Assembly: GCF_002007565.1 (NCBI RefSeq)
Contig: NZ_CP015625.1
Span: 2,108,001-2,172,000 of the forward strand
Direction: 5' to 3'
DNA length: 64,000 nucleotides
Source of the DNA: Ditibartonella choladocola
GTDB taxonomy: Bacteria > Pseudomonadota > Alphaproteobacteria > Rhizobiales > Rhizobiaceae
Numbering within the stretch: position 1 is the first letter of the stretch; every line of letters begins with the position of its first letter. This document shows positions 37,570 through 47,046 of the stretch, one piece after another. The notes beneath the pieces were generated by a model that was given only the letters and a program-made list of their open reading frames with translations, searched no databases and was not told the origin of the DNA. A program made the translations under genes and the position numbers.

Positions 37570-40500
37570 ATGCACCTTTCTTCTAAATACAGCCCCCTCT
37601 CGAAGGTCTTGTTAAACGCTGCCTCGTGCATCGTTCTTTCGGCTGTGGCTCTTTCAGCCATGACAGTGGAAGAGGTGAAAGCGGACGAGCTTACCTATGA
37701 CGGCACTGATAACAGCGTTTTAACCGCAGATCCGACAGATATAAATGCTTCCCGCATGAGCCTTCTCCCGCGCACGAGCGATGAAACCAATACACTGACC
37801 GTTAAAGGGGTTGTCTCCGGGCAAAGAACGCATTGGGAAAACACTGTTGCTCCCTATAATGTCTATGGCTTTGCTTCTGTGCAATATGATGTGACAGGCA
37901 ATAATGGCATTGATGGAGCCTCTAACACAGGGGCGATCGTGTCGGTCAAAGATGTCGAATATGACTGGAGTGGAGCCGGAAATAAAGCAACAAATGCCGA
38001 ACAAGCCGGTCGACTTGGTGGCATGGGAGGCGGTTCGGTTTTTGGTGGCCTCAGTGCAGGCGCACCGGGGAGTACCGCCTATGATGGTACGAATGCGGCC
38101 TTGGGAGGAAATGGCGGTTACATCAAGGGCGTTCATGTTACCCTTGATAATGTCGCCATTCATGGAGCCGATGCCGGTGAGGGAAATAGTTCACCCGATG
38201 ACAACCATCGTGGAAGCACTGTTGGCGGCATGGGGGGTGGTTCGGTTTTTGGCGCAATCAGTATCGGTGGTGCCGGAGCCTGGTCTACACATTCAACCGC
38301 CGATGGTTCAAATGGTGGCAATGGAGGCGACATAAGCGGCAATTATGTTACTTTGAAAAAAACCGACCTTTATGGTGGCAAAGGCGGCAATGGTGGGTCG
38401 AAAGCCGGTGGAAGTGCCGCGGGCTTTGGCGGTGCAAGTGTGTTGGGCGGTGTTTCTATCGGCGGTGCCGGTGGCACCAGCTATAGCGGAACCCAACATA
38501 ATAGTCAGGGTGGTTCAACGGGTGTCATCTCCGATAACCACGTTATTTTAACGGATGTAACTTTGACCGGAGCCGACGGCGGTAATGGCGGCTCGACCAT
38601 TAACGATAACGGGAGTGGCGGAACGGCCGGTTTCGGCGGCGGTATCATCGGAGGCGGACTGGCGATTGCCGGCGGAGGTGGTTTTGCCGGAGGTAGCGGC
38701 GCCTCGAATGCTGATGGCGGTAATAGTGGCGCCATCCATGATAACGAACTCACCCTGAACCATGTAACAATCAAAGGCGGAAATGCCGGTAAAGGCGGTG
38801 ACGGCGCACCCAATAGCGGCGGTGGCGTTGGTGGCATGGGTGGTGGTCTGGTTTTTGGCGGCATGACAATCGGTGGTGCCGGTGGCTCTGGCTATGCGGC
38901 TGATACGTCGAGCGGTAATGGAGGTGTCGCCGATTATGTAAAATCCAATAGCGTTACATTGGTTGATGTCACGATTGACGGAGGCGCTGGCGGCGCTGGC
39001 GGATCGAGCACAACAAGTGGTGGTGGTGCCGGTGGCGCTGGCGGCGGTACTGTCTTTGGCGGTCTTTCCATGGGAGGGGCCGGTGGTGCCGGTGACGCAA
39101 AATCAAACACGGAAAATAGCGAGAGTAGAGGCGGTAATGGCGGCAGTAGCGGAGTTGTCAGCAACAATATTATTTCTCTCGATCACACAACACTGAATGG
39201 CGGTATTGGCGGCAAAGGCGGTCAAGGTGGCGGCATTGGCGGCATAGGCGGCGGCAGTGTTATCGGCGGTTTGAGTACCGGCGGCGGCGGTGGCAACGGC
39301 TCGAATTCAAAGAAATATAATGGCAATGGCGGCGATAGCGGCGATGTTACCAATAACCGGATTAAGATTGTCGATTCCACATTGAATGGCAATGCGGGCG
39401 GTACCGGCGGGTCAATTTCCCATACGATTACAATCTTGGACGAAGAAGGCGACAAGAGTGTTAGTATGGGTGGCAGCGGCGGCGGTGGCGCTGGCGGCGG
39501 CAGCGTTTTTGGCGGGATCAGCCTTGGTGGTGCCGGTGGCTATGGTTCGCAAGGGGGATTGAAAAACGGCACTGGTGGCAATGCCGGTACTGTGAGTGGC
39601 AATATCATTATCCTTGAACGGGTAGAACTTCACGGTGGTGCTGGCGGCGCTGCCGGAAATATCGACGGCGAAAACAATAGCAATGAAGGGTCCGGTATTC
39701 GCGGTTCGGATGGCGGAAGTATCTATGGTGGTGCAAGTGTCGGTGGTGCTGGCGGAATAGGATATGACGCGACACAAACCAATGGTAATGGCGGCAAAGG
39801 TGGCAATGTCACCAATAACCGTATCAGTTTGACCGACGTGACACTTTATGGCACGAAAACAAGCCCTAATGGCGATCATAAATACGGGGTTTATGGCGGC
39901 GTCAGCATTGGCGGAGACGGTGGCTTTGGCGACATTAGCAACAGCATTGACAAAAACGGCGGCAAGGGTGGTGATGCCGGTGATGTCAGCGGCAATACAA
40001 TTGAAATTTCCGGAAAATCCGCAATCAATAAAGATATATATGGCGGTCTTTCACAAGGTGGAAAAGCTGGCACTCACTTTAACGACAAAAATCAGCTCAT
40101 CAACAGCGAGGTGGGGTTCGGCGGCAATGCCAACCACAATACCGTAACTCTTAACGGCGACCAGATCGTCATTGGCGAACGCGATGAGAGCGGAAATGTC
40201 ACACAATACGGCTCGATCTGGGGTGGTCGCAGCCTTAGTGGTGATGGTCAAGACTGCCTCACAGCCGATGTTTTTTCCGGCAATACTCTCAATCTCAACG
40301 GTTACCGCGGAACCGTTTCCGGTATCTATAATTTTGAAAATTATAACTGGACTTTACCGACCGATACCAAAAATGGCGATACAGTGATAAAAATTGCCGA
40401 AGGCGGTACACCGGTTGATCTAACCAATACCAAGCACACAATCGCCCAACTGGACGCGAAAGCACCACGCTTTATTGCCGGTGACGCCATCACTTTGATT

Positions 40501-41823
40501 GATAAATCTGCCGGCAGTTGGTCACCTGTTTCCTATGCGCTCAAACAGGGTCAATTTATCTTTTACGATACAACGCTTAAACAAAATAAGGCCGGAGACA
40601 ACACCGCTTTCATTCTGCAAATTAACAAGAAAACCGATAAAACTCCCGATCACGATCATGATGAAGATCACGATCACACCGGTGATAATACCGGAGGTGG
40701 CGATCATACCGGTGGAGACAATACCGGCGGTAACACTGGTGGCGGTGATAATACCGGTGGCAATAATGGCGGCAATCACAACAATCCGGATCAATCTGCC
40801 GCACAATTGAACCCGCAGTCGAAGGCTTATTCGGAAGGTCGTGCAGCAAGCCTCGCCTTTGTTTCGCAAGGCTCCGATGTTATTGCCAACAGCATGGGCA
40901 CAATTAGCAGTATGGCAACAAGAGCGGATAACCGCTTCAATCATCCGCTCTATGTTCCCTTTATCATAACCGGCGGCTCTTCCTCCCGTTATCAGACAGG
41001 AAGCCATGTCGAGATTGACGGTTTCAACATGATTGCCGGTCTTGCTTTCGGCTTTAACCTTGAAGCCGGTCATAAAGTCACGACCGGCGCATTCTTTGAA
41101 TATGGCCGCGGTACTTATGACACCCATAACAGTTTCGACCGTTTTGCTTCTGTCCATGGCGATGGCGATAACGATTATAAGGGTGGTGGCATTTTCGCCC
41201 GTGTCGAATTTGCCGGAACCGGTCTTGGATTGGTGAAAAATCTGAAACCCGACGAAACTGACGGGCTTTATGCCGATGCATCTTTGCGTTTCGGTCAGTC
41301 GGACGGGAAGTTTACTGCCGGTCGCAAATTCGGTCTTGCGGAACAGGTGGTCGACTATCACGGTTCTTATGACAGCACGGCCAATTATTTCGGTGGCCAT
41401 GTCACGGGCGGCTATGTCTTCAATTTTGATGACCGGCGCGCCCTTGATGTCTATGGCCGCTATTTATGGACACATATGGAAAGCGATACCGTTAAAATCG
41501 ACAAGGAAAAATTGCATTTCGACAGTTCGACGAGTTCGCGTATCGAACTCGGCTCCCGTTATTCCTATCAATATAATGACTGGTTCAAGCCTTATATCGG
41601 CGCAACCTATGATTACGAGTTTGATGGCGATGTCGGTGCAAAAGCCTATGAATTCGATTTGCACAAACCGTCACTTGAAGGCTCGACCGGCATTTTTGAA
41701 GCCGGTTTCAAGATGAACCCGTTGAGAGACAACAAAGCTTTGACAATCAATGTTGATGGTCAAGGCTATGTCGGCGCCCGCCAGGGTGGCGGCGGCGGCA
41801 TCAAACTCAAATACGAATTTTGA
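37570..41823 (+). CDS. Autotransporter (type Va) with Gly-rich repetitive passenger, paralog 2
   Basis: A 1,417-residue protein from ATG 37570 (GAGG upstream); an upstream start at 37477 is open but lacks a ribosome binding site. Signal peptide to about residue 40 (ALSAMTVEEVKA). The passenger (about 41-1000) has about a dozen repeats with GGxGGGSVFGGLSIGGAGG cores, longer than in paralog 1. A linker at about 1040-1075 is rich in His, Asp and Gly (HDHDEDHDHTGDNTGGG). The barrel (from about 1075) is nearly identical to paralog 1 and ends KLKYEF. Likely a cell-surface structure exported by its own barrel. Confidence 0.9.
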   Translation: MHLSSKYSPLSKVLLNAASCIVLSAVALSAMTVEEVKADELTYDGTDNSVLTADPTDINASRMSLLPRTSDETNTLTVKGVVSGQRTHWENTVAPYNVYGFASVQYDVTGNNGIDGASNTGAIVSVKDVEYDWSGAGNKATNAEQAGRLGGMGGGSVFGGLSAGAPGSTAYDGTNAALGGNGGYIKGVHVTLDNVAIHGADAGEGNSSPDDNHRGSTVGGMGGGSVFGAISIGGAGAWSTHSTADGSNGGNGGDISGNYVTLKKTDLYGGKGGNGGSKAGGSAAGFGGASVLGGVSIGGAGGTSYSGTQHNSQGGSTGVISDNHVILTDVTLTGADGGNGGSTINDNGSGGTAGFGGGIIGGGLAIAGGGGFAGGSGASNADGGNSGAIHDNELTLNHVTIKGGNAGKGGDGAPNSGGGVGGMGGGLVFGGMTIGGAGGSGYAADTSSGNGGVADYVKSNSVTLVDVTIDGGAGGAGGSSTTSGGGAGGAGGGTVFGGLSMGGAGGAGDAKSNTENSESRGGNGGSSGVVSNNIISLDHTTLNGGIGGKGGQGGGIGGIGGGSVIGGLSTGGGGGNGSNSKKYNGNGGDSGDVTNNRIKIVDSTLNGNAGGTGGSISHTITILDEEGDKSVSMGGSGGGGAGGGSVFGGISLGGAGGYGSQGGLKNGTGGNAGTVSGNIIILERVELHGGAGGAAGNIDGENNSNEGSGIRGSDGGSIYGGASVGGAGGIGYDATQTNGNGGKGGNVTNNRISLTDVTLYGTKTSPNGDHKYGVYGGVSIGGDGGFGDISNSIDKNGGKGGDAGDVSGNTIEISGKSAINKDIYGGLSQGGKAGTHFNDKNQLINSEVGFGGNANHNTVTLNGDQIVIGERDESGNVTQYGSIWGGRSLSGDGQDCLTADVFSGNTLNLNGYRGTVSGIYNFENYNWTLPTDTKNGDTVIKIAEGGTPVDLTNTKHTIAQLDAKAPRFIAGDAITLIDKSAGSWSPVSYALKQGQFIFYDTTLKQNKAGDNTAFILQINKKTDKTPDHDHDEDHDHTGDNTGGGDHTGGDNTGGNTGGGDNTGGNNGGNHNNPDQSAAQLNPQSKAYSEGRAASLAFVSQGSDVIANSMGTISSMATRADNRFNHPLYVPFIITGGSSSRYQTGSHVEIDGFNMIAGLAFGFNLEAGHKVTTGAFFEYGRGTYDTHNSFDRFASVHGDGDNDYKGGGIFARVEFAGTGLGLVKNLKPDETDGLYADASLRFGQSDGKFTAGRKFGLAEQVVDYHGSYDSTANYFGGHVTGGYVFNFDDRRALDVYGRYLWTHMESDTVKIDKEKLHFDSSTSSRIELGSRYSYQYNDWFKPYIGATYDYEFDGDVGAKAYEFDLHKPSLEGSTGIFEAGFKMNPLRDNKALTINVDGQGYVGARQGGGGGIKLKYEF
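40792..41823 (+). repeat. Autotransporter barrel segment, copy B (matches 35169-36200)
   Basis: See copy A. Differences are mostly silent; visible changes include TT/RA near the start of the barrel, I/F at DNRINHP/DNRFNHP, M/I in FIMTGG/FIITGG, S/N in GDSDYK/GDNDYK and R/K in GFRMNP/GFKMNP. Confidence 0.9.
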
Positions 41824-42945
41824 TAAAAGAAATTTTGGCAAAGAAACATCTCAAGCGCTGGCAAAACTTTGCAGTTTGCAACAGTTACGCTTAGCCAATT
41901 TCAAAAAGTTACGCTTTGCAGAATTGATTTCGACCGACAGGAAATTCTTGTCTTACAGATTTTGACAAACAATGAATTGAAGCCTTACAGAAGACACCCC
42001 GTAAGGCTTTTTTGATGAATTAAAATCCACACGAAAGATAGCGAGCGCGAAAAGCAGATAAAGCCCGAAAAACCTGAAAAGCGTGAGAGGCAGAAAGAAC
42101 GCAAAAAGCAGAAAAAGCAGGAAACGCAAAAGTTTGCGAAGGAACAACGCCGAAGTTTGTCGGCGAGGCTTCAATTGATGATCTTATCGGGGCACTTGAC
42201 GCGCAGAATCGTTCCGGCGAATATCCAAGACAAGATCGTATCAATCGAATGCGAAAGCAGAATTGTTCCGGTAAAAGATCCATGCAAGATCATCCTGTTT
42301 CAAAGGCGAAGCAGATTTTTCCGTCAAGACAAAGCATTTTCGGGCACATCTTCCGATTACTGAACACCACCCCGCCTCCACTCGACCGGCAAACGCGCCG
42401 CCTCTTAAACCGGCGCAAAACAACGCAAACGACCATCACCGTTCTATTGACTGTTTAATAAACAAATCCTGTTAAAAAGTCGATCAATTGACTTTCAAAC
42501 AGCTTTGCGAAACCCTTTTTCCAAAGCGGTCTCTCAATTTGCTAAAATAGCCATTCATTCCCCCTTGTCACAACGGACTATCAAATCCTTTTGCCAAAGT
42601 GGCCCGCCAAATCATTTCGTCAACGCAACCTGCCAAATCCTTTTGCCGGAACGACCGGTCAAATGCGTTCGCCAAAGTGACCCGCCCGCCCCTTTCATGA
42701 AAGCGTCCGCCAATTGTTTCGGCCTTGAAAAACCAAGGGAAAAGTGAAAAATCTTCAGCATTCTAACAAAGCCTGCAATGTCACTTTAACAAGTGGCAAA
42801 GGGTTTGCAAAAAATTGTAAAGGGTGAAACAAGTTGCTGTTTTATAACCGGTTTCAACCGGTGATAAAAAGATAAAACAGGCCAGTCATTTCACCTCCTA
42901 TTTTTTCGCTCTCTGTTTTGACGAGTTAGAGATACCCTTCCCTAT
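41824..42945. other. Spacer of 1.1 kb, no supported gene
   Basis: A-rich from about 42030 to 42140 (repeated GAAAAGC-type words), then mixed. Several 60-87-codon frames overlap each other on both strands without ribosome binding sites. It contains the 26-bp array. Confidence 0.4.
42582..42685. repeat. Four tandem 26-bp units
   Basis: Units CAAATCCTTTTGCCAAAGTG + GCCCGC at 42582, 42608, 42634 and 42660, with several changes each. Confidence 0.85.
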
Positions 42946-43365
42946 TTAAAAAATCACGCCAACCATTCTGTTTCCAAATTGAAAACCTCCGACCATTTTG
43001 CCTGAAGCTTCCAATCGCTTGACGTTATTGAGAAAATTTTCATCTGCTACACCAAAGAGAGGATGCGTATCATAGTCGGAACGGCCAATCACTTCGACGC
43101 TATCGTTCTCCACCGCTTGTAAAAACTCGTTCCGATCGGCACTCGGCCAATAGGCCAATATTTCTTTCGCATAAGCCACGGCAATTTTCTGATATTGCTC
43201 ATCTGTCAAACGGTCTGCATCGTCCGATTCAAAAAAACTCTGAATAGTGATAATCATTCTGGCATCTTTATAGGGCTGATAATCATTGATATTGAAATCT
43301 TTGCCCATTGCATCCTGAAGTAAACCAACGACTTCGGAAAAATCGGAAATTTCCGCACCACTCAT
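42946..43365 (-). CDS. Hypothetical protein, soluble, unknown
   Basis: A 139-residue acidic protein with good mixed composition and regular helix patterns (DADRLTDEQYQKIAVAYAKEILAYW). No signal peptide, membrane segment or known motif. The ATG at 43365 has no strong ribosome binding site. Together with the 44180 gene it forms a pair of unrecognised minus-strand genes in an AT-rich area between the autotransporters and dapB. Confidence 0.6.
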   Translation of the reverse strand: MSGAEISDFSEVVGLLQDAMGKDFNINDYQPYKDARMIITIQSFFESDDADRLTDEQYQKIAVAYAKEILAYWPSADRNEFLQAVENDSVEVIGRSDYDTHPLFGVADENFLNNVKRLEASGKMVGGFQFGNRMVGVIF

Positions 43366-44179
43366 TGGCGCTTGATCTGCACCAAGAGGTACAGGACGCG
43401 AATAATCTTTGACCTCGCTCTGCTGTTTCTGTTCTTTACTCTCGGCTCACTGTTTTGGCGCTGGATTTATCAGCGGCTGTATTTCCGCTATTACTTAACG
43501 CCTCACGTAGAATTTTTAATGCAGTTTCAGAGTTGGAATAGCCGACATTCATGTTTGTGTTGATATTGACTATATCACCTCTCCACAGGTGACATATGGT
43601 TTCAAGCTATCATGCTCCCCCACCGAAAGTTCAACATTCTTCATGAATGCCCGTTAATAAAATAATACAAACTCCAATCGAGCCTATAACCGCAATATAT
43701 TATAATTCATTTTACATTTTTATAATCAATTAACGGTTTTTTTGTGCATAATTATGAGAATTTGAACTATATATATTTTCTATATTAATCTTTTTTGTGA
43801 TTTTTAAAAATATTTTTCCTGACAGTTCAATAATGATATTTTTAAAACTCACCCCAAATCACACCCCAAATCACAACGGAAGAAAGCGCATAATCTCTGA
43901 CTGAAGCGCTAATGGAACGACAAATAGAAATATTGATTATTTTCTTTCTTTCAAAATATTAAATAAAAAACAAATATTTTAATTAAAACTATTAATAAAC
44001 TTTTTTTCAACTAAAACGAAATCCCGCTTTTTCTCGCCGGAAATAATCCTTCAAGCCCGCTCACATACGGCTATGCTTCCTGATGCACAGGAAACATATT
44101 TTTTGCCAGCCAAAACAATTCCGGCGATTTCAATCTTCAACTTGATTATAATTTCTGCTGGCGAAGAATTACAACCGGC
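43366..44179. other. AT-rich spacer
   Basis: About 800 bp, very A+T-rich from 43660 to 44010. A 63-codon plus-strand frame at 43372 with one hydrophobic stretch is not supported. Contains an imperfect direct repeat ACTCACCCCAAATCAC/ACCCCAAATCAC near 43850-43878. Nothing else seen. Confidence 0.4.
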
Positions 44180-44812
44180 TCAAACAGTAAATTTGAAGCC
44201 CGTTCTGTTTTCTGCATAAAAATCCGATTTTATCTTTTTATATTCCGGATCACCGTAAAGATCGGGCATTTCGCGACCAGCGAGGAAAGCAATAGAACTT
44301 TCGTTAGACATGCGAATATAGAAAGCTTTCAACTTTTTATAGAGACTGTTTGCGATGTCATAATCCTTGGCAATAACACCATCGCTTCGAGCATAGTTCT
44401 CGTAAATGACAACAGCATTCGCGCGCCTTTTTGCCCATTGAAACGTCTGCTTTTCTAAAGGACCTGCTTGATCTTCAAACTTTATCAACGCCTCGAAACC
44501 TGCTCTATGACTACCAGTCGCCTGATAGACCCTCGTATATTCATCCATGCCCATTTCATAAATGAAGAACTCTGCTGTATCCTGCTGGTCTTCCGTATAA
44601 AGTCCATCTTTATTGGCCATGATTTCAGCAAGTTGATTGCGCGAAAGTCCTTTGAAACTTTCAGCATCATCTGTCACGTTGATACGGGCAGGTTTCAACT
44701 TTTCGGCCACAACAGATGTCGCTGTATCACTCCCCTTGGGGGTGGACGTTGTTGCCGTATTCTGAGTGGAAAGTTGATTGATGCCATAAGCGGAATAGGA
44801 TGTGTTTATCAT
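44180..44812 (-). CDS. Hypothetical protein, unknown
   Basis: A 210-residue protein from ATG 44812, chosen because AGAGG lies eight bases upstream; GTG 44821 is an alternative. The first 40 residues are Ser/Thr/Asn-rich (INTSYSAYGINQLSTQNTATTST), like the disordered starts of flagellar or secreted proteins, followed by a helical domain (about 55-205: LSRNQLAEIMANKDGLYTEDQ, ANSLYKKLKAFYIRMSNES). I do not recognise the family. A hairpin lies just upstream of its ribosome binding site. Confidence 0.65.
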   Translation of the reverse strand: MINTSYSAYGINQLSTQNTATTSTPKGSDTATSVVAEKLKPARINVTDDAESFKGLSRNQLAEIMANKDGLYTEDQQDTAEFFIYEMGMDEYTRVYQATGSHRAGFEALIKFEDQAGPLEKQTFQWAKRRANAVVIYENYARSDGVIAKDYDIANSLYKKLKAFYIRMSNESSIAFLAGREMPDLYGDPEYKKIKSDFYAENRTGFKFTV

Positions 44813-44825
44813 TTGACTCACCTCT

Positions 44826-44850
44826 TATGCACCAGCCCACCTGATGCATA
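44826..44850 (-). promoter_or_regulatory. Hairpin immediately upstream of the 44180 gene's ribosome binding site
   Basis: Arms TATGCACCAG (44826-44835) and CTGATGCATA (44841-44850) with a 5-base loop and one G-U pair. Placed in the leader a few bases before AGAGG, it could affect translation start. Low certainty. Confidence 0.35.
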
Positions 44851-45530
44851 AATGAAGGGGAAATGACAGCCATCATGTCTGCCTTTATGGACCCGATCGG
44901 CATTATTCATTAATGCTATTTTGATTATATTATATTTTACATTTAAATTCAAATTCTTCAAAATATTGTTCTATAACCAATATATTATTGATGATATTCG
45001 CTCTCTAAATCTGCAACTCAAAATAATCCGAATGGAATATGATTGACATGAATATTCTTTCGAGTTTATCATTTTGGCGTTCCGGTTAAACCTCTTGCAC
45101 TTTCAAAACCGGATTCGGCGTTCTTTTATTTATAAAACGCAAAATATTGTTCCTGATTGGAAAAAGAGATCTGTCACCCTTAGTTAAAAAAACAACCGGC
45201 TTTTCCTGGATAAAGGCCGTCACCCTCGGCATCCGGTTTTTACAAAAAAACATTCCGTAATGATTTTTCCGATTGCCGATTATTCCTTTCCGAAATGAAA
45301 AAGTCGGAAAGAAAACCGGAATTGACGGCAATAGAGATGAACGAATTATAGATGGCGAACGGAAACGACATGATTAACGAAAACCGGCCTTCAAAATTCG
45401 GCAACCGAATAATTTTTTAAAAAACGGGATGCCGCTTTATTCACCGGTTAAAGCTCTTCTCATTTTCTTGCCAATCAGATAAAACGTAAAATAATGATTT
45501 CGCAATAAAAATGATTTGCAGGAGAAGACA
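44851..45530. other. Spacer between divergent genes
   Basis: About 680 bp, AT-rich near 44900-45000. An 81-codon minus-strand frame (45086-45331) lacks support. It should hold promoters for the 44180 gene and for dapB-gpmA. Confidence 0.4.
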
Positions 45531-46337
45531 ATGCGTTTGGCGGTGGTTGGTGCTGATGGTAGAATGGGTAGAGAACTGCTTTCGGCAATCGGGCGGATTG
45601 AAGGTGTCGAACTTCAAGGCGCCATTGTCAAATCGGATTCGCCATTCGTAGGGAAAGACGCAGGCCTTCTTATTGGTCAGGAACCTCTGGGTGTCACCAT
45701 TACCGATGATCCTTTACCGGTTTTTGCCAAGGTCGAAGGTGTTCTTGATTTTACCAGTCCGGAGGCAAGCGTTCTTTATGCAGGTTATGCCGCGCAGGCA
45801 CGCATTGTCCATGTGATCGGCACTACCGGTTTTTCCGAAGAAGATGAAAAGAAAATCAAAGCGGCTGCCGCCCATGCAACAATTGTCAAATCAGGCAATA
45901 TGAGCCTTGGCGTAAACCTGCTCGCGGGTCTCGTTAAAAAAGCAGCCAAGGCCTTGAATATGGAAGATTACGATATCGAGATTGCCGAAATGCACCACCG
46001 CAAAAAGGTTGATGCCCCTTCCGGCACAGCGCTGCTTTTAGGTGAAGCCGCCGCAGAGGCTCGCAATCAGAATTTGGCAGAAGTGAGTGTGCGCGGGCGT
46101 GACGGGCATACAGGCGAAAGAAAAGCCGGTACAATCGGTTTTTCGTCGTTACGCGGTGGCACTGTGGTCGGTGACCATTCGGTGGTGTTTGCCGGTGAAA
46201 ACGAGCGCATTGTTCTTTCGCATTTCGCACAGGACCGTTCGATTTTTGCCGATGGCGCGGTGAAAGCTGCACTCTGGGCACAAAAGCAAAAGCATGGACT
46301 TTATTCCATGGCCGATGTTTTGGGTCTTAATGATTAA
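45531..46337 (+). CDS. dapB: 4-hydroxy-tetrahydrodipicolinate reductase
   Basis: A 268-residue protein from ATG 45531, with AGGAG six bases upstream. [16 protein letters not shown] is the NAD(P)H loop, VIGTTGF and [12 protein letters not shown] follow, and [18 protein letters not shown] is the DapB signature with catalytic His and Lys. It acts in the lysine/diaminopimelate pathway in the cytoplasm, supplying DAP for peptidoglycan. gpmA follows after 34 bp in the same direction. Confidence 0.97.
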   Translation: MRLAVVGADGRMGRELLSAIGRIEGVELQGAIVKSDSPFVGKDAGLLIGQEPLGVTITDDPLPVFAKVEGVLDFTSPEASVLYAGYAAQARIVHVIGTTGFSEEDEKKIKAAAAHATIVKSGNMSLGVNLLAGLVKKAAKALNMEDYDIEIAEMHHRKKVDAPSGTALLLGEAAAEARNQNLAEVSVRGRDGHTGERKAGTIGFSSLRGGTVVGDHSVVFAGENERIVLSHFAQDRSIFADGAVKAALWAQKQKHGLYSMADVLGLND

Positions 46338-46371
46338 TTGACTTGAGTAAACCCCTATCAAGGAGGAAAGA

Positions 46372-46989
46372 ATGTCGCGAATATTGGTTTTGGTTCGACA
46401 CGGACAAAGCGAGTGGAACCTGAAAAATCTGTTTACCGGATGGAAAGATCCCGATCTTTCTGAAAAAGGATTGGAAGAAGCAATCTCCGCCGGAAAAAAA
46501 TTGAAAGCAGCAGGATTGAAGTTCGACATTGCCTTCACATCCGCTCTGCAACGCGCACAGCATACCTGCCAGCACATTCTTGACGAAATGGGGCAGCCAA
46601 AGCTTGAAATAATCAAAAATCAGGCTTTGAACGAGCGTGACTATGGCGACCTTTCCGGCCTCAACAAAGATGATGCACGCAAGAAATGGGGCGAAGAGCA
46701 GGTTCACATCTGGCGTCGCTCTTACGATGTTCCACCTCCGGGCGGCGAAAGCTTGCGCGATACAGGTGCACGCGTTTGGCCTTATTACCTCCACAACATC
46801 CAGCCGCATGTACTGCGTGAAGAAACGGTACTCGTTGCAGCCCATGGCAATTCATTGCGTGCGCTCATCATGGCTTTGGAAGGCTTGAGCGGCGAAGAAA
46901 TTGTCAAGCGGGAGCTGGCAACAGGTGTTCCCATGATTTACGAGCTTAATGCCGATTCAACAATTGCTTCCAAAAAAGTGCTTGAATAG
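46372..46989 (+). CDS. gpmA: 2,3-bisphosphoglycerate-dependent phosphoglycerate mutase
   Basis: A 205-residue protein with an ideal AGGAGG ribosome binding site. [18 protein letters not shown] (phospho-acceptor His), [15 protein letters not shown] and [16 protein letters not shown] are dPGM motifs. The length fits the short alphaproteobacterial form, which lacks part of the E. coli C-terminus. It converts 3- and 2-phosphoglycerate. dapB-gpmA is a common alphaproteobacterial pair, and a strong terminator follows. Confidence 0.97.
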   Translation: MSRILVLVRHGQSEWNLKNLFTGWKDPDLSEKGLEEAISAGKKLKAAGLKFDIAFTSALQRAQHTCQHILDEMGQPKLEIIKNQALNERDYGDLSGLNKDDARKKWGEEQVHIWRRSYDVPPPGGESLRDTGARVWPYYLHNIQPHVLREETVLVAAHGNSLRALIMALEGLSGEEIVKRELATGVPMIYELNADSTIASKKVLE

Positions 46990-47014
46990 ATAAACCTCGA
47001 TTCAAACCTATGCC

Positions 47015-47046
47015 ATGCCGGAACAAATCTGTTCCGGCATTTTTTA
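47015..47046 (+). terminator. Intrinsic terminator of dapB-gpmA
   Basis: Perfect 10-bp stem ATGCCGGAAC/GTTCCGGCAT with a 6-base loop, followed by TTTTTATAA. Confidence 0.93.

Noticed and set aside
43372..43563. 63-codon plus-strand frame with one hydrophobic segment
   Set aside because: No ribosome binding site, and it begins in the presumed promoter area of the divergent 42946 gene.
45086..45331. 81-codon minus-strand frame
   Set aside because: Weak composition and no ribosome binding site in a spacer between divergent genes.
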